Origin: Belnapia arida
GTDB lineage: Bacteria; Pseudomonadota; Alphaproteobacteria; Acetobacterales; Acetobacteraceae
Direction of reading: 5' to 3'
Assembly (NCBI RefSeq): GCF_016773205.1
Contig: NZ_JAETWB010000018.1
Location: 1 to 64,000 of the forward strand
Length of the DNA stretch: 64,000 nt
Shown here: positions 41,191-50,285 of the stretch, piece by piece
Numbering within the stretch: the first letter of the stretch is position 1
Layout: every line of letters starts with the position of its first letter
The notes under the pieces: generated by a model
Databases searched by the model: none
Told to the model about the DNA's origin: nothing
The model's input: the letters and a program-made list of their open reading frames with translations, nothing else
Made by a program: the position numbers and the translations under genes

Positions 41191-42954
41191 CTACTTGGTG
41201 AGCGCCTGGATCTCCGTCGCATGGCGCTCCAGCACGGCCCGGCGCTTCACCTTCATGGTCGGCGTCAGCAGCCCGTTCTCCACCGAGAAGGCGGCCGGCG
41301 CCATGCCCCAGCGGCGGATGCGCTCGATGTTGGAGAGCCGCGCATTCACCCGCGCCACCGCCTGGGCGAGCCCCGCCTCATGACCCTCGGCCGGCACGAG
41401 CAGGGCGACGACGCCTGGCTGCCCCTCGCCGGCGACGACGGCCTGGGCGACCTCCGGCTCCGCCATCAGCAGCGATTCCAGCTTGGCTGGGCTCACCATG
41501 TCGCCGCCGAGCGTCTTGATGAAGTCCCGCTTGCGGTCGGTGATGGTGATCCGCCTGTCCTCGATCCGCGCCACGTCGCCGGTATGCAACCAGGGCGCCT
41601 CGCCGGGCTCGACGGTACGGATCGCCGCCGCCGTCGCCGTCGGGTTGCCCCAATAGCCGTCCATCACCAGCGGGCCGCGCACCAGCAGCTCGCCATCCTC
41701 GGCGAGCCGCGCCTCCACCCCAGGCAGTGGGTAGCCGACCGTCTGCCGCACGTTGTCCCAAGGCGGGTTGACCGCGATCACCGGCCCCGCCTCCGTCTGC
41801 CCATAGCCCTGGATCAGCGGCAGGCCAAAGCCGATGAAAAAGCCGGAGAGGTCCGGATCGAGCCGCGCCCCGCCGCAGACCATCGCCTGGAGGTGGCCGC
41901 CGAAGCGTGCCCGCACCTTCCCCCGCACCAGCCGCTCCAGCACCGCATCCTGCACCTGCTCCAGCAGGGAGAGCCGCCCGCCATCCGCCCGCTTCAGCCC
42001 GAGCGCCAGCGCCCGGTGAAAAAGCCGCTGGCGGAAGGGTGTTTCCTTCTCCAGCTGCGCCAGCATCCGGCCGCGCAGCACCTCGAAGAGCCGCGGCACG
42101 GCGGTGATGATGCTCGGGCGGAACTCCTGGAACTCGGCCGAGAGCCGGTCGGCGCCGCGCGAATAGACCACCTCCACCCCGAGCGAGGGCAGCAGGAAGA
42201 CGCCGACCGTGTGCTCGTAGCTGTGCGAGAGCGGCAGGAAGGAAAGATAGACCGTGCCGTCCAGCCGGAGGCGCTTGGCCAGCGCCGCAACGCCGTCGCG
42301 GTTGGCCAGCATCGCCCGGTGCGGCAGCATCACCCCGCGCGGCGTGCCCCCGGTACCGGAGGTGTAGATCAGGCAGGCGAGGCGGCCGGAGGGAATCTGC
42401 TCCGCCTCCGCCATCAGCAACGGCAAGTCGCCCGGCTCCGCCAGCAACTCAGGCCAATGGGCAAAGCGCGCGGCCGCACCCTCAGGCGGCATCGCATCGA
42501 GGCCGATCAGCAGGTCGAGCCCCGCCGGCGCCGCCTTCGCCACCCGCGCCGCCAGGGCGGGCGAGGAGACAATCGCGATGCGTGCCCCGGAGTCGCGCAG
42601 GATATGCGCATGGTCCGCCTCGGTGTTGGTGGTGTAGGTCGGCACGGTGACAGCACCGATCGCCATCAGCGCCACATCGGCGATGTTGAATTCCGGGCGG
42701 CTCTCGCTGACCAGCAGCACCCGGTCGCCCGGCATGACACCGGCGCCGCGCAGCCAGGCAGCGGCGCTGGCGACGCCGAGGGCAAATTGTCCCCAGCTCA
42801 GCCGCTGCCAGCCGCCCTGGCGCCAGTAGCGGACCATGGGCCGGTCCGGCCGCTGGCGGGCGATGTCGAGCAGCATCCAGGGCAGGCTGCCCCAAGGAGT
42901 TTCGCCCGGGCTGCCGGTGAAGGCATCCGCCTGGCTGGGACCGATATCCGGCAT
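41191..42954 (-). CDS. AMP-dependent long-chain acyl-CoA synthetase/ligase
   Basis: Activates a fatty acid to acyl-CoA through an acyl-AMP. The P-loop-like LIYTSGTGGTPRGVMLPH, the YGQTEAGPV motif and the WLHTGDVARI hinge region are present, as is the C-terminal KRRAVLERHATEI end. It resembles FadD15/ACSL-type ligases (587 aa). The ATG at 42954 follows GGGGGAAG; the frame is open upstream but not conserved. Only 62 bp separate it from the divergent oligopeptidase start. Confidence 0.93.
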   Translation of the reverse strand: MPDIGPSQADAFTGSPGETPWGSLPWMLLDIARQRPDRPMVRYWRQGGWQRLSWGQFALGVASAAAWLRGAGVMPGDRVLLVSESRPEFNIADVALMAIGAVTVPTYTTNTEADHAHILRDSGARIAIVSSPALAARVAKAAPAGLDLLIGLDAMPPEGAAARFAHWPELLAEPGDLPLLMAEAEQIPSGRLACLIYTSGTGGTPRGVMLPHRAMLANRDGVAALAKRLRLDGTVYLSFLPLSHSYEHTVGVFLLPSLGVEVVYSRGADRLSAEFQEFRPSIITAVPRLFEVLRGRMLAQLEKETPFRQRLFHRALALGLKRADGGRLSLLEQVQDAVLERLVRGKVRARFGGHLQAMVCGGARLDPDLSGFFIGFGLPLIQGYGQTEAGPVIAVNPPWDNVRQTVGYPLPGVEARLAEDGELLVRGPLVMDGYWGNPTATAAAIRTVEPGEAPWLHTGDVARIEDRRITITDRKRDFIKTLGGDMVSPAKLESLLMAEPEVAQAVVAGEGQPGVVALLVPAEGHEAGLAQAVARVNARLSNIERIRRWGMAPAAFSVENGLLTPTMKVKRRAVLERHATEIQALTK

Positions 42955-42981
42955 TCCGCGTGCTTCCCCCTGCTTCGTGGC

Positions 42982-43009
42982 TTGGCCCTGCCTGCCTGCG
43001 CCATATATG
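42982..43009 (+). promoter_or_regulatory. Candidate promoter for the oligopeptidase gene, near-leaderless
   Basis: TTGGCC (42982-42987) and TATATG (43004-43009) are separated by 16 bp. The predicted transcription start (about 43016) falls at the GTG start codon at 43017, and no SD sequence is seen. The match is by consensus only. Confidence 0.4.
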
Positions 43010-43016
43010 CAATGCC

Positions 43017-44909
43017 GTGACCCGAGCCGAGCCCCAATCGCCCCCGCCCCAGGCCGCCGCGGATGCCGCCGCCGCCGGGGCCACCCGCCCGGCCCCTCTC
43101 TCCGGGGCCGTCCTCTCACCCCTCGATGCCGGCGGCGAGGCGGGCCCGCCCCTGCCGGTCTGGGATCTTTCCGACCTCTATGCCTCGCCAGAGGATCCGC
43201 GCCTCGCCGCCGATCTCGACCGGGCGGAGGAGGAGGGCAAGGCCTTCGCCGCCCGCCTGTCCGGCAAGCTCGGCGGCCTCTCGGGCGACGCCCTCGCCGA
43301 GGCGATCGGCCAGTACGAGCGGATCGAGGAGATGCTTGGCCGTGCTATGAGCTTCGGGCAGCTCATCTTCGCCGGCGATGCCACCGACCCGGCCAATGGC
43401 CGCTTCTACCAGACCCTGCAGGAGCGGGTGACGGCGATCAGCAGCCACCTGCTGTTCCTAACGCTCGAGCTGAACCGGCTGGACGACGCCGAGATCGAGC
43501 GCAAGCTCGCCGGCAGCCCGGCACTCGCCCGCTGGCAGCCCTGGCTGCGCGACCTGCGCGTCTTCCGCCCGCACCAGCTCTCCGACGAGATCGAGAAGCT
43601 GCTGCACGAGAAGGAGGTCACCGGCCGCTCCGCCTGGAACCGCCTCTTCGACGAGACCATCGCCAACATGCAGGTGCGGATCGGTGATGAGGAGCTAACG
43701 GTCTCGGCTGCCCTCAACCGCCTCTCCGACCGTGACCGCTCGGTGCGCGCCGCTGCGGCCGAGAGCATCTCGGCGGCCTTTGGCAGCCAGGTGCGGCTGT
43801 TCTCGCTGATCACCAACACCCTCGCCAAGGACAAGGAGATCATCGACAACTGGCGGCGCTACCCGCGTCCCGGATCCTCCCGCAACCGGGCCAACATGGT
43901 CGAAGACGAGGTGGTGGACGCGCTAGTGACGGCGGTGCGCGACAGCTTCCCACGCCTCTCCCACCGCTATTACTCCATGAAGGCCAAGTGGCTTGGCCTG
44001 CCGAAGCTGCAGCACTGGGACCGCAACGCCCCCTTGCCCGAGGAGCAGGACCGCGCCATTGCCTGGCCCGACGCGGTGCGGACGGTGCTCGACAGCTACC
44101 GCGCCTTCAGCCCGGAACTCGCCGAGATCGGCGGCCGCTTCTTCGACAAGCCCTGGATCGATGCCGCGCTCCGTCCCGGCAAGGCGAGCGGCGCCTTCGC
44201 GCACCCGACCGTGCCGAGTGCGCATCCCTATCTGTTGCTCAACTACCACGGCAAGTCGCGCGACGTGATGACGCTCGCCCATGAGCTCGGCCATGGTGTG
44301 CATCAGGTGCTGGCGGGCGACCAGGGCTACCTGCTCTCTGGCACCCCGCTGACCTTGGCCGAGACCGCCTCGGTCTTCGGCGAGATGCTGACCTTCCGTG
44401 GCCTGCTCGATGCCGAGCAGGACCCGAAGCGCCGCCGGCTGATGCTGGCCGGCAAGGTTGAGGACATGCTGAATACGGTGGTGCGGCAGATCGCCTTCTA
44501 CCGTTTCGAGACCCTGCTGCATGACGAGCGCCGCCGCGGCGAGCTTTCTGCCGAGCGCATCGCCGAGCTCTGGATGCAGGTGCAGCGCGAGAGCCTCGGC
44601 CCCGCCTTCGACTTCACCGAGGATTACGGCGTCTACTGGGCCTACATCCCGCACTTCATCCACTCGCCCTTCTATGTCTATGCCTATGCCTTCGGCGATT
44701 GCTTGGTGAATGCCCTCTACGGCGTCTACCGCGAGGGCCGCGTCCCCGACTTCGAGCGGAAATACCTCGACCTGCTGCGCGCCGGCGGCACGTTGCGGCA
44801 CAAGGAGCTACTGGCGCCCTTCGGCCTCGACGCCTCGGACCCGGCCTTCTGGCAGCGCGGCCTCGACGTCATCGCCAGCTTCATCGATGAATTGGAACAG
44901 GATGTCTGA
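43017..44909 (+). CDS. pepF: M3 family oligoendopeptidase F
   Basis: Zinc metallopeptidase that cleaves oligopeptides in the cytoplasm. The active site HELGH is at 422-426 (TLAHELGHGVHQ), with the downstream Glu in ETASVFGEMLTF. The fold is helical throughout and the length (630 aa) normal. The N-terminal 40 residues are Pro/Ala-rich and precede the conserved PVWDLSDLYASPEDP. GTG 43017 is chosen because the open frame further upstream overlaps the divergent gene's leader. It overlaps the ABC1 gene by 8 bp. Confidence 0.93.
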   Translation: MTRAEPQSPPPQAAADAAAAGATRPAPLSGAVLSPLDAGGEAGPPLPVWDLSDLYASPEDPRLAADLDRAEEEGKAFAARLSGKLGGLSGDALAEAIGQYERIEEMLGRAMSFGQLIFAGDATDPANGRFYQTLQERVTAISSHLLFLTLELNRLDDAEIERKLAGSPALARWQPWLRDLRVFRPHQLSDEIEKLLHEKEVTGRSAWNRLFDETIANMQVRIGDEELTVSAALNRLSDRDRSVRAAAAESISAAFGSQVRLFSLITNTLAKDKEIIDNWRRYPRPGSSRNRANMVEDEVVDALVTAVRDSFPRLSHRYYSMKAKWLGLPKLQHWDRNAPLPEEQDRAIAWPDAVRTVLDSYRAFSPELAEIGGRFFDKPWIDAALRPGKASGAFAHPTVPSAHPYLLLNYHGKSRDVMTLAHELGHGVHQVLAGDQGYLLSGTPLTLAETASVFGEMLTFRGLLDAEQDPKRRRLMLAGKVEDMLNTVVRQIAFYRFETLLHDERRRGELSAERIAELWMQVQRESLGPAFDFTEDYGVYWAYIPHFIHSPFYVYAYAFGDCLVNALYGVYREGRVPDFERKYLDLLRAGGTLRHKELLAPFGLDASDPAFWQRGLDVIASFIDELEQDV

Positions 44910-46278
44910 GCGCAGCCCCGAAAGCACCATCTTCGGCGAACTGCGCCGGATGGCGCGCACCTCCGGCGCCGTCGGCGGCATCGCCGCCCGCGTCGCCGGG
45001 GAACGCATCTTTGGCGTGAAGACCGACAAGACGGCGCATGCGGAGGACCTGAAGGCGATCCTCGGCGGCCTCAAGGGCCCGTTGATGAAGGTCGCCCAGT
45101 TCCTCTCGACCGTTCCCGACGCCCTGCCGGAGGAGTATGCGCAGGAGCTGGCGACCCTCCAGTCCAACGCCCCGCCGATGGGCTGGCCTTTCGTCCGCCG
45201 CCGCATGGGCTCTGAGCTCGGCCCGGCCTGGGAGAGCCGCTTCAAGAGCTTCGGCCGCGAGGCCGCCGCGGCCGCCAGCCTTGGCCAGGTCCATCGCGCG
45301 ACACTGCCGGACGGGCGGGAAGTTGCCTGCAAGTTGCAATACCCGGACATGCCCAGCGTGGTGGAGGCCGACCTTCGCCAGCTCAAGCTCGCGGTCAGCC
45401 TCTACCGCCGGATGGACAGCGCCCTCGACAATGGTGAAGTCTACCAGGAGATGTGCGACCGGCTGCGCGAGGAGCTGGACTACCTCCGCGAGGCCTCGCA
45501 GATGCGCCTCTACGGCATCATGATGCGCGACACGCCGGACGTCTCGATCCCGACGCCGGTCGAAGAGCTCTGCACCAAGCGGCTACTGACGATGAGCTGG
45601 CTTGACGGCCGCGCCATCATCAAGCGGCTCGAGGAGGATCCGCCGCTCGAGGAGCGCAATGCCTATGCGAAGGCGCTGTTCCGCGCGTGGTACAAGCCTT
45701 TTTACCAGTACGGCGTCATCCATGGAGACCCGCATCTCGGCAACTACCAGGTGCGGCCGGACCGGGCGGGCATCAACCTCCTCGACTTCGGCACCATCCG
45801 GGTCTTCCCGCCGAGCTTCGTCGGCGGCGTCATCCTGCTCTACGAGGCGGTGCGCGACGGCGACGACGACAAGGCGGCCGAGGCCTACCGCATCTGGGGC
45901 TTCCGCAACCTCTCGAAGGAGACGATGGAGGTGCTGAGCCTTTGGGCCAAGTTCCTCTACGAACCCCTGGTGCAGGACCGCGTCCGCCCGATCCAGGAGG
46001 TCGATGACATGTCCTATGGCCGCAAGATGGCGGCCAAGGTGCATGAGGGGCTGAAGCGCACCGGCGGAGTCCGCATCCCGCGCGAATTCCCGCTGATGGA
46101 CCGCGCCGCGATCGGCCTCGGCAGCGTCTTCTTGCGGTTGCGCGCGCAGATGAACTGGCATCAGATGTTCATGGAACTGGCCGAGGACTTCTCCGAGGCG
46201 GAACTGACCGAACGGCAGGTGTCTGGACTGCGTGAAGCCGGGGTGCCGGCCGCGACGGCGGGTGCCGCTGCCAAATAG
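44902..46278 (+). CDS. ABC1/AarF (UbiB-like) atypical kinase
   Basis: Member of the ABC1/ADCK/UbiB family, linked to ubiquinone synthesis or lipid homeostasis. The KxGQ-like segment (GPLMKVAQFLSTVPDALP), the AAASLGQVHRA loop, the ATP-binding Lys in VACKLQYP, the catalytic VIHGDPHLGNYQ and the metal-binding LLDFGTIRVF are all present. 458 aa. It starts inside the stop region of the oligopeptidase gene (ATGTCTGA), so the two are translationally coupled. No ubi gene is adjacent. Confidence 0.9.
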   Translation: MSERSPESTIFGELRRMARTSGAVGGIAARVAGERIFGVKTDKTAHAEDLKAILGGLKGPLMKVAQFLSTVPDALPEEYAQELATLQSNAPPMGWPFVRRRMGSELGPAWESRFKSFGREAAAAASLGQVHRATLPDGREVACKLQYPDMPSVVEADLRQLKLAVSLYRRMDSALDNGEVYQEMCDRLREELDYLREASQMRLYGIMMRDTPDVSIPTPVEELCTKRLLTMSWLDGRAIIKRLEEDPPLEERNAYAKALFRAWYKPFYQYGVIHGDPHLGNYQVRPDRAGINLLDFGTIRVFPPSFVGGVILLYEAVRDGDDDKAAEAYRIWGFRNLSKETMEVLSLWAKFLYEPLVQDRVRPIQEVDDMSYGRKMAAKVHEGLKRTGGVRIPREFPLMDRAAIGLGSVFLRLRAQMNWHQMFMELAEDFSEAELTERQVSGLREAGVPAATAGAAAK

Positions 46279-46292
46279 GCAGGCCGCCTATT

Positions 46293-46328
46293 CCACGGGC
46301 TTGGGCATGGGTTTGCCCAAATCCGTGG
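46293..46328 (+). promoter_or_regulatory. Two-tier hairpin between the ABC1 gene and pntAA
   Basis: The outer CCACGG/CCGTGG (46293-46298 with 46323-46328) and inner TTGGGCA/TGCCCAA (46301-46307 with 46314-46320) stems are separated by 2-nt internal loops and close a 6-nt loop. It lies 14 nt after the ABC1 stop and 74 nt before pntAA. No T tract follows, so it may be a Rho-type end, a processing site or a leader element. Confidence 0.5.
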
Positions 46329-46402
46329 CCACGCCTCGGACATTCCATCTTGCCTCCCCGCGATCACATGCGCATGTTCCGCGCCCGAAGGGGGAGACCC
46401 GC

Positions 46403-47560
46403 ATGCGACTTGCAGTGCTCAAGGAACGCCGCCCGGCCGAGACCCGGGTCGCCGCCACGCCCGAGACGGTGAAGAAATTTACCGCCCTCGGCCTTTCGGT
46501 CGCCATCGAGGCCGGGGCCGGCCTCAGCGCCGGCATCCCCGATGCCGAATACACCGCCGCTGGTGCGGAACTTGCCCCGGATGCCGCCGCCGCCCTCCAG
46601 GGCGCCGCCGTCGTGCTGAAGGTGCGTGCCCCGCTCGCCGCCGGCGAGGGCGAGGCCGACGAACTCTCCCTCATCCCCCGCGGCGCCCTGATGCTCGGCC
46701 AGCTCCAGGCGACGCCGGAGATGGCCTCCGCCTATGCCAAGGCCGGCATCGATGCCGGGGCGATGGAGCTGCTGCCGCGCATTACCCGCGCACAGAGCAT
46801 GGACATCCTCTCCTCGCAGGCGAACCTCGCCGGCTACCGCGCCGTCATCGAGGCTGCCTCCGCTTTCGATCGTGGCTTTCCGATGCTGATGACGGCCGCC
46901 GGCACCATTCCGGCCGCCAATGTCTTCATTATGGGCGCCGGCGTCGCCGGGCTGCAGGCGATCGCGACCGCCCGCCGCCTCGGCGGCCGCGTCTCGGCAA
47001 CCGATGTGCGCCCGGCCGCGAAGGAGGAGATCAAGTCCCTCGGCGCCAGCTTCGTCGGCTACGAGGACGAGGAAAGCAAGGCCGCCCAGACTGCAGGCGG
47101 CTACGCGAAGCAGCTCTCGGCCAATTTCTACGCCAAGCAGGCCGAGGTGGTGGCGACCCATATCGCCAAGCAGGACATCGTCATCACCACCGCGCTGGTG
47201 CAGGGCCGCAAGGCGCCGACGCTGGTGACGGCGGAGATGGTCCGCAGCATGAAGCCCGGCAGCGTCATCGTCGACATCGCCTCCGATGCCGGCGGCAACG
47301 TGGCGCTGACCAAGCCGGGCGAGGTCGTGACGACAGACAACGGCGTGACGATCCTTGGCCATTCCAACTGGCCCGGTCGCATCCCGGCCGCCGCCTCCGC
47401 CCTCTATGCGCGCAACCTCCTGACTTTCCTCATCACCTTCTGGGACAAGGAGGCCAAGGCGCCGAAGCTGCCGGAGAGCGACGAGATCGTGAAGGGCGTG
47501 CTGCTGACCCGAGGCGGCGCCGTGATCCACCCGAGCCTCGCCCCCGCCCAGGCCGCCTGA
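46403..47560 (+). CDS. pntAA: NAD(P) transhydrogenase subunit alpha part 1 (NAD-binding)
   Basis: Soluble domain I of proton-translocating transhydrogenase, which binds NADH. The opening [20 protein letters not shown], the RQD-loop-like [16 protein letters not shown] region and the Rossmann [18 protein letters not shown] motif are present. 385 aa. ATG 46403 follows GGGGGAGA. The three-gene split (pntAA, pntAB, pntB) is the usual alphaproteobacterial form. Confidence 0.96.
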   Translation: MRLAVLKERRPAETRVAATPETVKKFTALGLSVAIEAGAGLSAGIPDAEYTAAGAELAPDAAAALQGAAVVLKVRAPLAAGEGEADELSLIPRGALMLGQLQATPEMASAYAKAGIDAGAMELLPRITRAQSMDILSSQANLAGYRAVIEAASAFDRGFPMLMTAAGTIPAANVFIMGAGVAGLQAIATARRLGGRVSATDVRPAAKEEIKSLGASFVGYEDEESKAAQTAGGYAKQLSANFYAKQAEVVATHIAKQDIVITTALVQGRKAPTLVTAEMVRSMKPGSVIVDIASDAGGNVALTKPGEVVTTDNGVTILGHSNWPGRIPAAASALYARNLLTFLITFWDKEAKAPKLPESDEIVKGVLLTRGGAVIHPSLAPAQAA

Positions 47561-47573
47561 GGAGACCAGAGCG

Positions 47574-47975
47574 ATGAATCCCACCGACCTGGCCAACCAG
47601 GCCAGCGCCACGGCGCAGCGCGCGCTGGAGCTGGCCGCGCAGGCACGCATGCTGGCCGAGGCGCATGTCGCCCCGGTCGCCGCCGCGGCCGATCCCTTCC
47701 TCTATCTGCTGACGATCTTCCTGCTCGCCTGCTTCGTCGGCTACTACGTGGTCTGGAACGTGACGCCGGCGCTGCACAGCCCGCTGATGGGCGTGACCAA
47801 CGCCATCTCCTCGGTCATCGTCGTCGGCGCCATTCTGGCGACGGGTCTCGGCGAGAGCCTCGCGGCGCAGGTCTTCGGCTTCCTCGCCGCGGCGCTGGCT
47901 GCGGTGAACATCTTCGGTGGCTTCATCGTGACGCGCCGGATGCTGGCCATGTTCCAGTCGAAGAAGAAGGGCTGA
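47574..47975 (+). CDS. pntAB: NAD(P) transhydrogenase subunit alpha part 2 (membrane)
   Basis: Membrane part of the alpha chain, 133 aa. Three to four helices are seen after a 40-residue Ala/Gln-rich, probably helical N terminus. Conserved segments are [20 protein letters not shown] and [17 protein letters not shown]. It starts 13 bp after pntAA and ends 4 bp before pntB. Confidence 0.96.
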   Translation: MNPTDLANQASATAQRALELAAQARMLAEAHVAPVAAAADPFLYLLTIFLLACFVGYYVVWNVTPALHSPLMGVTNAISSVIVVGAILATGLGESLAAQVFGFLAAALAAVNIFGGFIVTRRMLAMFQSKKKG

Positions 47976-47979
47976 GACC

Positions 47980-49395
47980 GTGGCCGCAACCCTCTCGACG
48001 CTCGCCTATCTCGTCGCCGCTGTCCTCTTCATCCTGGCGCTGCGCGGCCTTTCCCATCCGACCACCTCGCGGCGGGGCAACCTGTACGGCATGGTCGGCA
48101 TGGGCATCGCCATCGTCGCCACCCTGCTCCGCCCTGGAATGGGTGGCGGCGGCATCGGGCTGATCATCCTGGCGCTCGCCATCGGCGGCGGGGCAGGGGC
48201 TTATATAGCCTCGCGCATCCAGATGACGGCGCTCCCGCAGCTTGTCGCCGCCTTCCACTCGCTGGTCGGCCTCTCGGCGGTCTTCGTCGCGGCCGCGGCC
48301 TTCTACGCGCCGGAGAGCTTCGGCATCGGCCATGCCGGGGAAATCCATGGCGGCTCGCTCGTCGAGATGTCGCTCGGCCTCGCCATCGGCGCGATCACCT
48401 TCTCCGGCTCGGTGATCGCCTTCGCCAAGCTGCAGGCGCTGATGTCCGGCGCGCCGATCACCTTCAAGGGTCAGCATTGGCTGAACCTCGGCCTCGGCAT
48501 CCTGCTGCTGGTGCTGGTCATCGCCTTCGTCGCCTCGGGCAGCGCGGCGCTGTTCTGGCTGATCGCCATCCTCGCCTTCGCTCTCGGCTTCCTGCTCATC
48601 ATCCCGATCGGCGGCGCCGACATGCCGGTCGTCGTTTCCATGTTGAACAGCTACTCCGGCTGGGCGGCGGCGGGTATCGGCTTCACCCTCAGCAACCTGC
48701 TGCTGATCGTAACCGGCGCGCTGGTCGGCGCCTCGGGTGCCATCCTCTCCTACATCATGTGTAAGGGCATGAACCGCAGCATCATCAACGTGCTGCTGGG
48801 CGGCTTCGGCACGGATGCTGGTGGGGCCGCGGCCGCTGGCGGCGGCGGCGGCGGAGAGCGGGCCCCGGTGAAGGCCGGCAGTCCGGAGGACGCCGCCTAC
48901 ATCATGAAGAACGCCCAGAAGATCATCGTCGTGCCCGGCTACGGCATGGCGGTGGCGCAGGCCCAGCAGGTGCTGCGCGAGATGGGCGACCTGCTGAAGA
49001 AGGAAGGCGCGCAGGTGGAATACGCCATTCACCCCGTCGCCGGCCGTATGCCCGGGCATATGAACGTGCTGCTGGCGGAGGCGAATGTCCCGTATGAGGA
49101 CGTGAAGGAGTTGGAGGAGATCAACCCGGAATTCGCCGAGGCCGACGTGGCCTTCGTCATTGGCGCCAATGACGTGACGAACCCGGCGGCGAAGACCGAC
49201 AAGTCCAGTCCGATCTACGGCATGCCGATCCTTGACGTGGAGCGGGCGAAGACCGTGTTCTTCATCAAGCGTGGCATGGCGAGCGGCTATGCCGGCGTCG
49301 ACAACGAGCTCTTCTTCCGTCCCAACACGATGATGCTCTTCGGCGATGCCAAAAAAGTCACGCAGGAGATCGTGCAAGCTCTCCAACGTGACTGA
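47980..49395 (+). CDS. pntB: NAD(P) transhydrogenase subunit beta
   Basis: Carries the remaining proton-channel helices and the NADP(H)-binding domain III. It opens with a polytopic region of about eight or nine helices. After a glycine-rich linker near 280-290, the C-terminal domain shows IIVVPGYGMAVAQAQ and FVIGANDVTNPAA. GTG start at 47980; 471 aa. A strong intrinsic terminator follows 24 nt after the stop. Confidence 0.96.
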   Translation: MAATLSTLAYLVAAVLFILALRGLSHPTTSRRGNLYGMVGMGIAIVATLLRPGMGGGGIGLIILALAIGGGAGAYIASRIQMTALPQLVAAFHSLVGLSAVFVAAAAFYAPESFGIGHAGEIHGGSLVEMSLGLAIGAITFSGSVIAFAKLQALMSGAPITFKGQHWLNLGLGILLLVLVIAFVASGSAALFWLIAILAFALGFLLIIPIGGADMPVVVSMLNSYSGWAAAGIGFTLSNLLLIVTGALVGASGAILSYIMCKGMNRSIINVLLGGFGTDAGGAAAAGGGGGGERAPVKAGSPEDAAYIMKNAQKIIVVPGYGMAVAQAQQVLREMGDLLKKEGAQVEYAIHPVAGRMPGHMNVLLAEANVPYEDVKELEEINPEFAEADVAFVIGANDVTNPAAKTDKSSPIYGMPILDVERAKTVFFIKRGMASGYAGVDNELFFRPNTMMLFGDAKKVTQEIVQALQRD

Positions 49396-49419
49396 AAAAG
49401 CCAAAGAATTGGATGAGGA

Positions 49420-49453
49420 GGCCGGGGAGAATACCTTCTCCCCGGCCTTTTTT
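49420..49453 (+). terminator. Intrinsic terminator of the pnt operon
   Basis: GGCCGGGGAGA (49420-49430) and TCTCCCCGGCC (49437-49447) pair perfectly over 11 bp with a 6-nt loop, followed by six T (49448-49453). The T tract overlaps the stop codon of the convergent rutB-like gene (49452-49454). Confidence 0.95.
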
Positions 49454-50135
49454 ATTGGTTGTTGAGCAAGGCGGCCCGCAACTCGGCCCCCGTGGTCAGC
49501 CATCCGAAGAACTTCTCGACGTTGAACTCGGTGGCCTCCTGCGCCCCCGGCCCGGCGGCCATGGTCGCGTCGGTCACCATCACCGGGAAGAACTCCCTGT
49601 GGTACGCATCCCGGATCGTGCTCTCCACGCAGACATTGGTGGCAACGCCCGCGACCAGCACCGTCCTGATCCGCCGCGAGGCGAGGATCTGCTCCAGGCC
49701 CGTTCCCGCGAAGCCGCTGTAGCGCGACTTCGGCACGACGATATCCCCAGGCTGTGGCGCCAACGGATTGACGATCGCGTGGTCCCAGGTGCCGTGGGTG
49801 ATGAGCGTGCCGGCATAAGCCTCGTTGGCGCGCATGAATTTCAGCGCATTCGACTTGTGCCAGACCGGTGCCGAAGGGCCGCCGGCCTCGCGCTGGTCGG
49901 CTGAAAAGCCGTTCTGGAGGTAGATGACCGGAATACCCGCGCCACGGCAGGCGGCGATCGCCCGCGCCGCTTCCTCGATCACGGGCGGGGAGCCGCCGAC
50001 ATCGAACCCCACTAGGTCGATATAGCCGCCTGGCGAGAGATAGGCGTTCTGCATATCGACGACGATCAGTGCCGTCTCTTCCGGGACTACGGCGATCGGT
50101 TCCGGCCGGGCGGCAAGCAGGACGGTGCGGGGCAT
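49452..50135 (-). CDS. rutB: RutB-type ureidoacrylate/peroxyureidoacrylate amidohydrolase
   Basis: Isochorismatase-fold cysteine hydrolase. The catalytic triad residues are visible as Asp27 (ALIVVDMQNAY), Lys in VVPKSRYSGF and Cys in GVATNVCVEST. The stretches SPGGYIDLVGFDV, HKSNALK and NVEKFFGW resemble E. coli RutB closely, more than they resemble generic isochorismatases. RutB releases carbamate from ring-opened pyrimidines. No other rut gene is adjacent, so the pathway role is uncertain. ATG 50135 has GAGGG upstream; 227 aa. Confidence 0.8.
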   Translation of the reverse strand: MPRTVLLAARPEPIAVVPEETALIVVDMQNAYLSPGGYIDLVGFDVGGSPPVIEEAARAIAACRGAGIPVIYLQNGFSADQREAGGPSAPVWHKSNALKFMRANEAYAGTLITHGTWDHAIVNPLAPQPGDIVVPKSRYSGFAGTGLEQILASRRIRTVLVAGVATNVCVESTIRDAYHREFFPVMVTDATMAAGPGAQEATEFNVEKFFGWLTTGAELRAALLNNQ

Positions 50136-50285
50136 GGCAGACCCTCGTTGGGATGTACGCCGACTTGCAAGCACGTGACATGCCATTTAACGATCATCAC
50201 GTTCCTGTTCATCAACAATCTGATAAATGACTCCCGGCGATTGCGGAGTTACCCGGGAGATCCAACTACCCGAAGCGCAACGACA

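Noticed and set aside
46279-46402. A known riboswitch in the pnt leader
   Set aside because: The hairpin matches no riboswitch consensus I can recall. It is listed only as a structural element.
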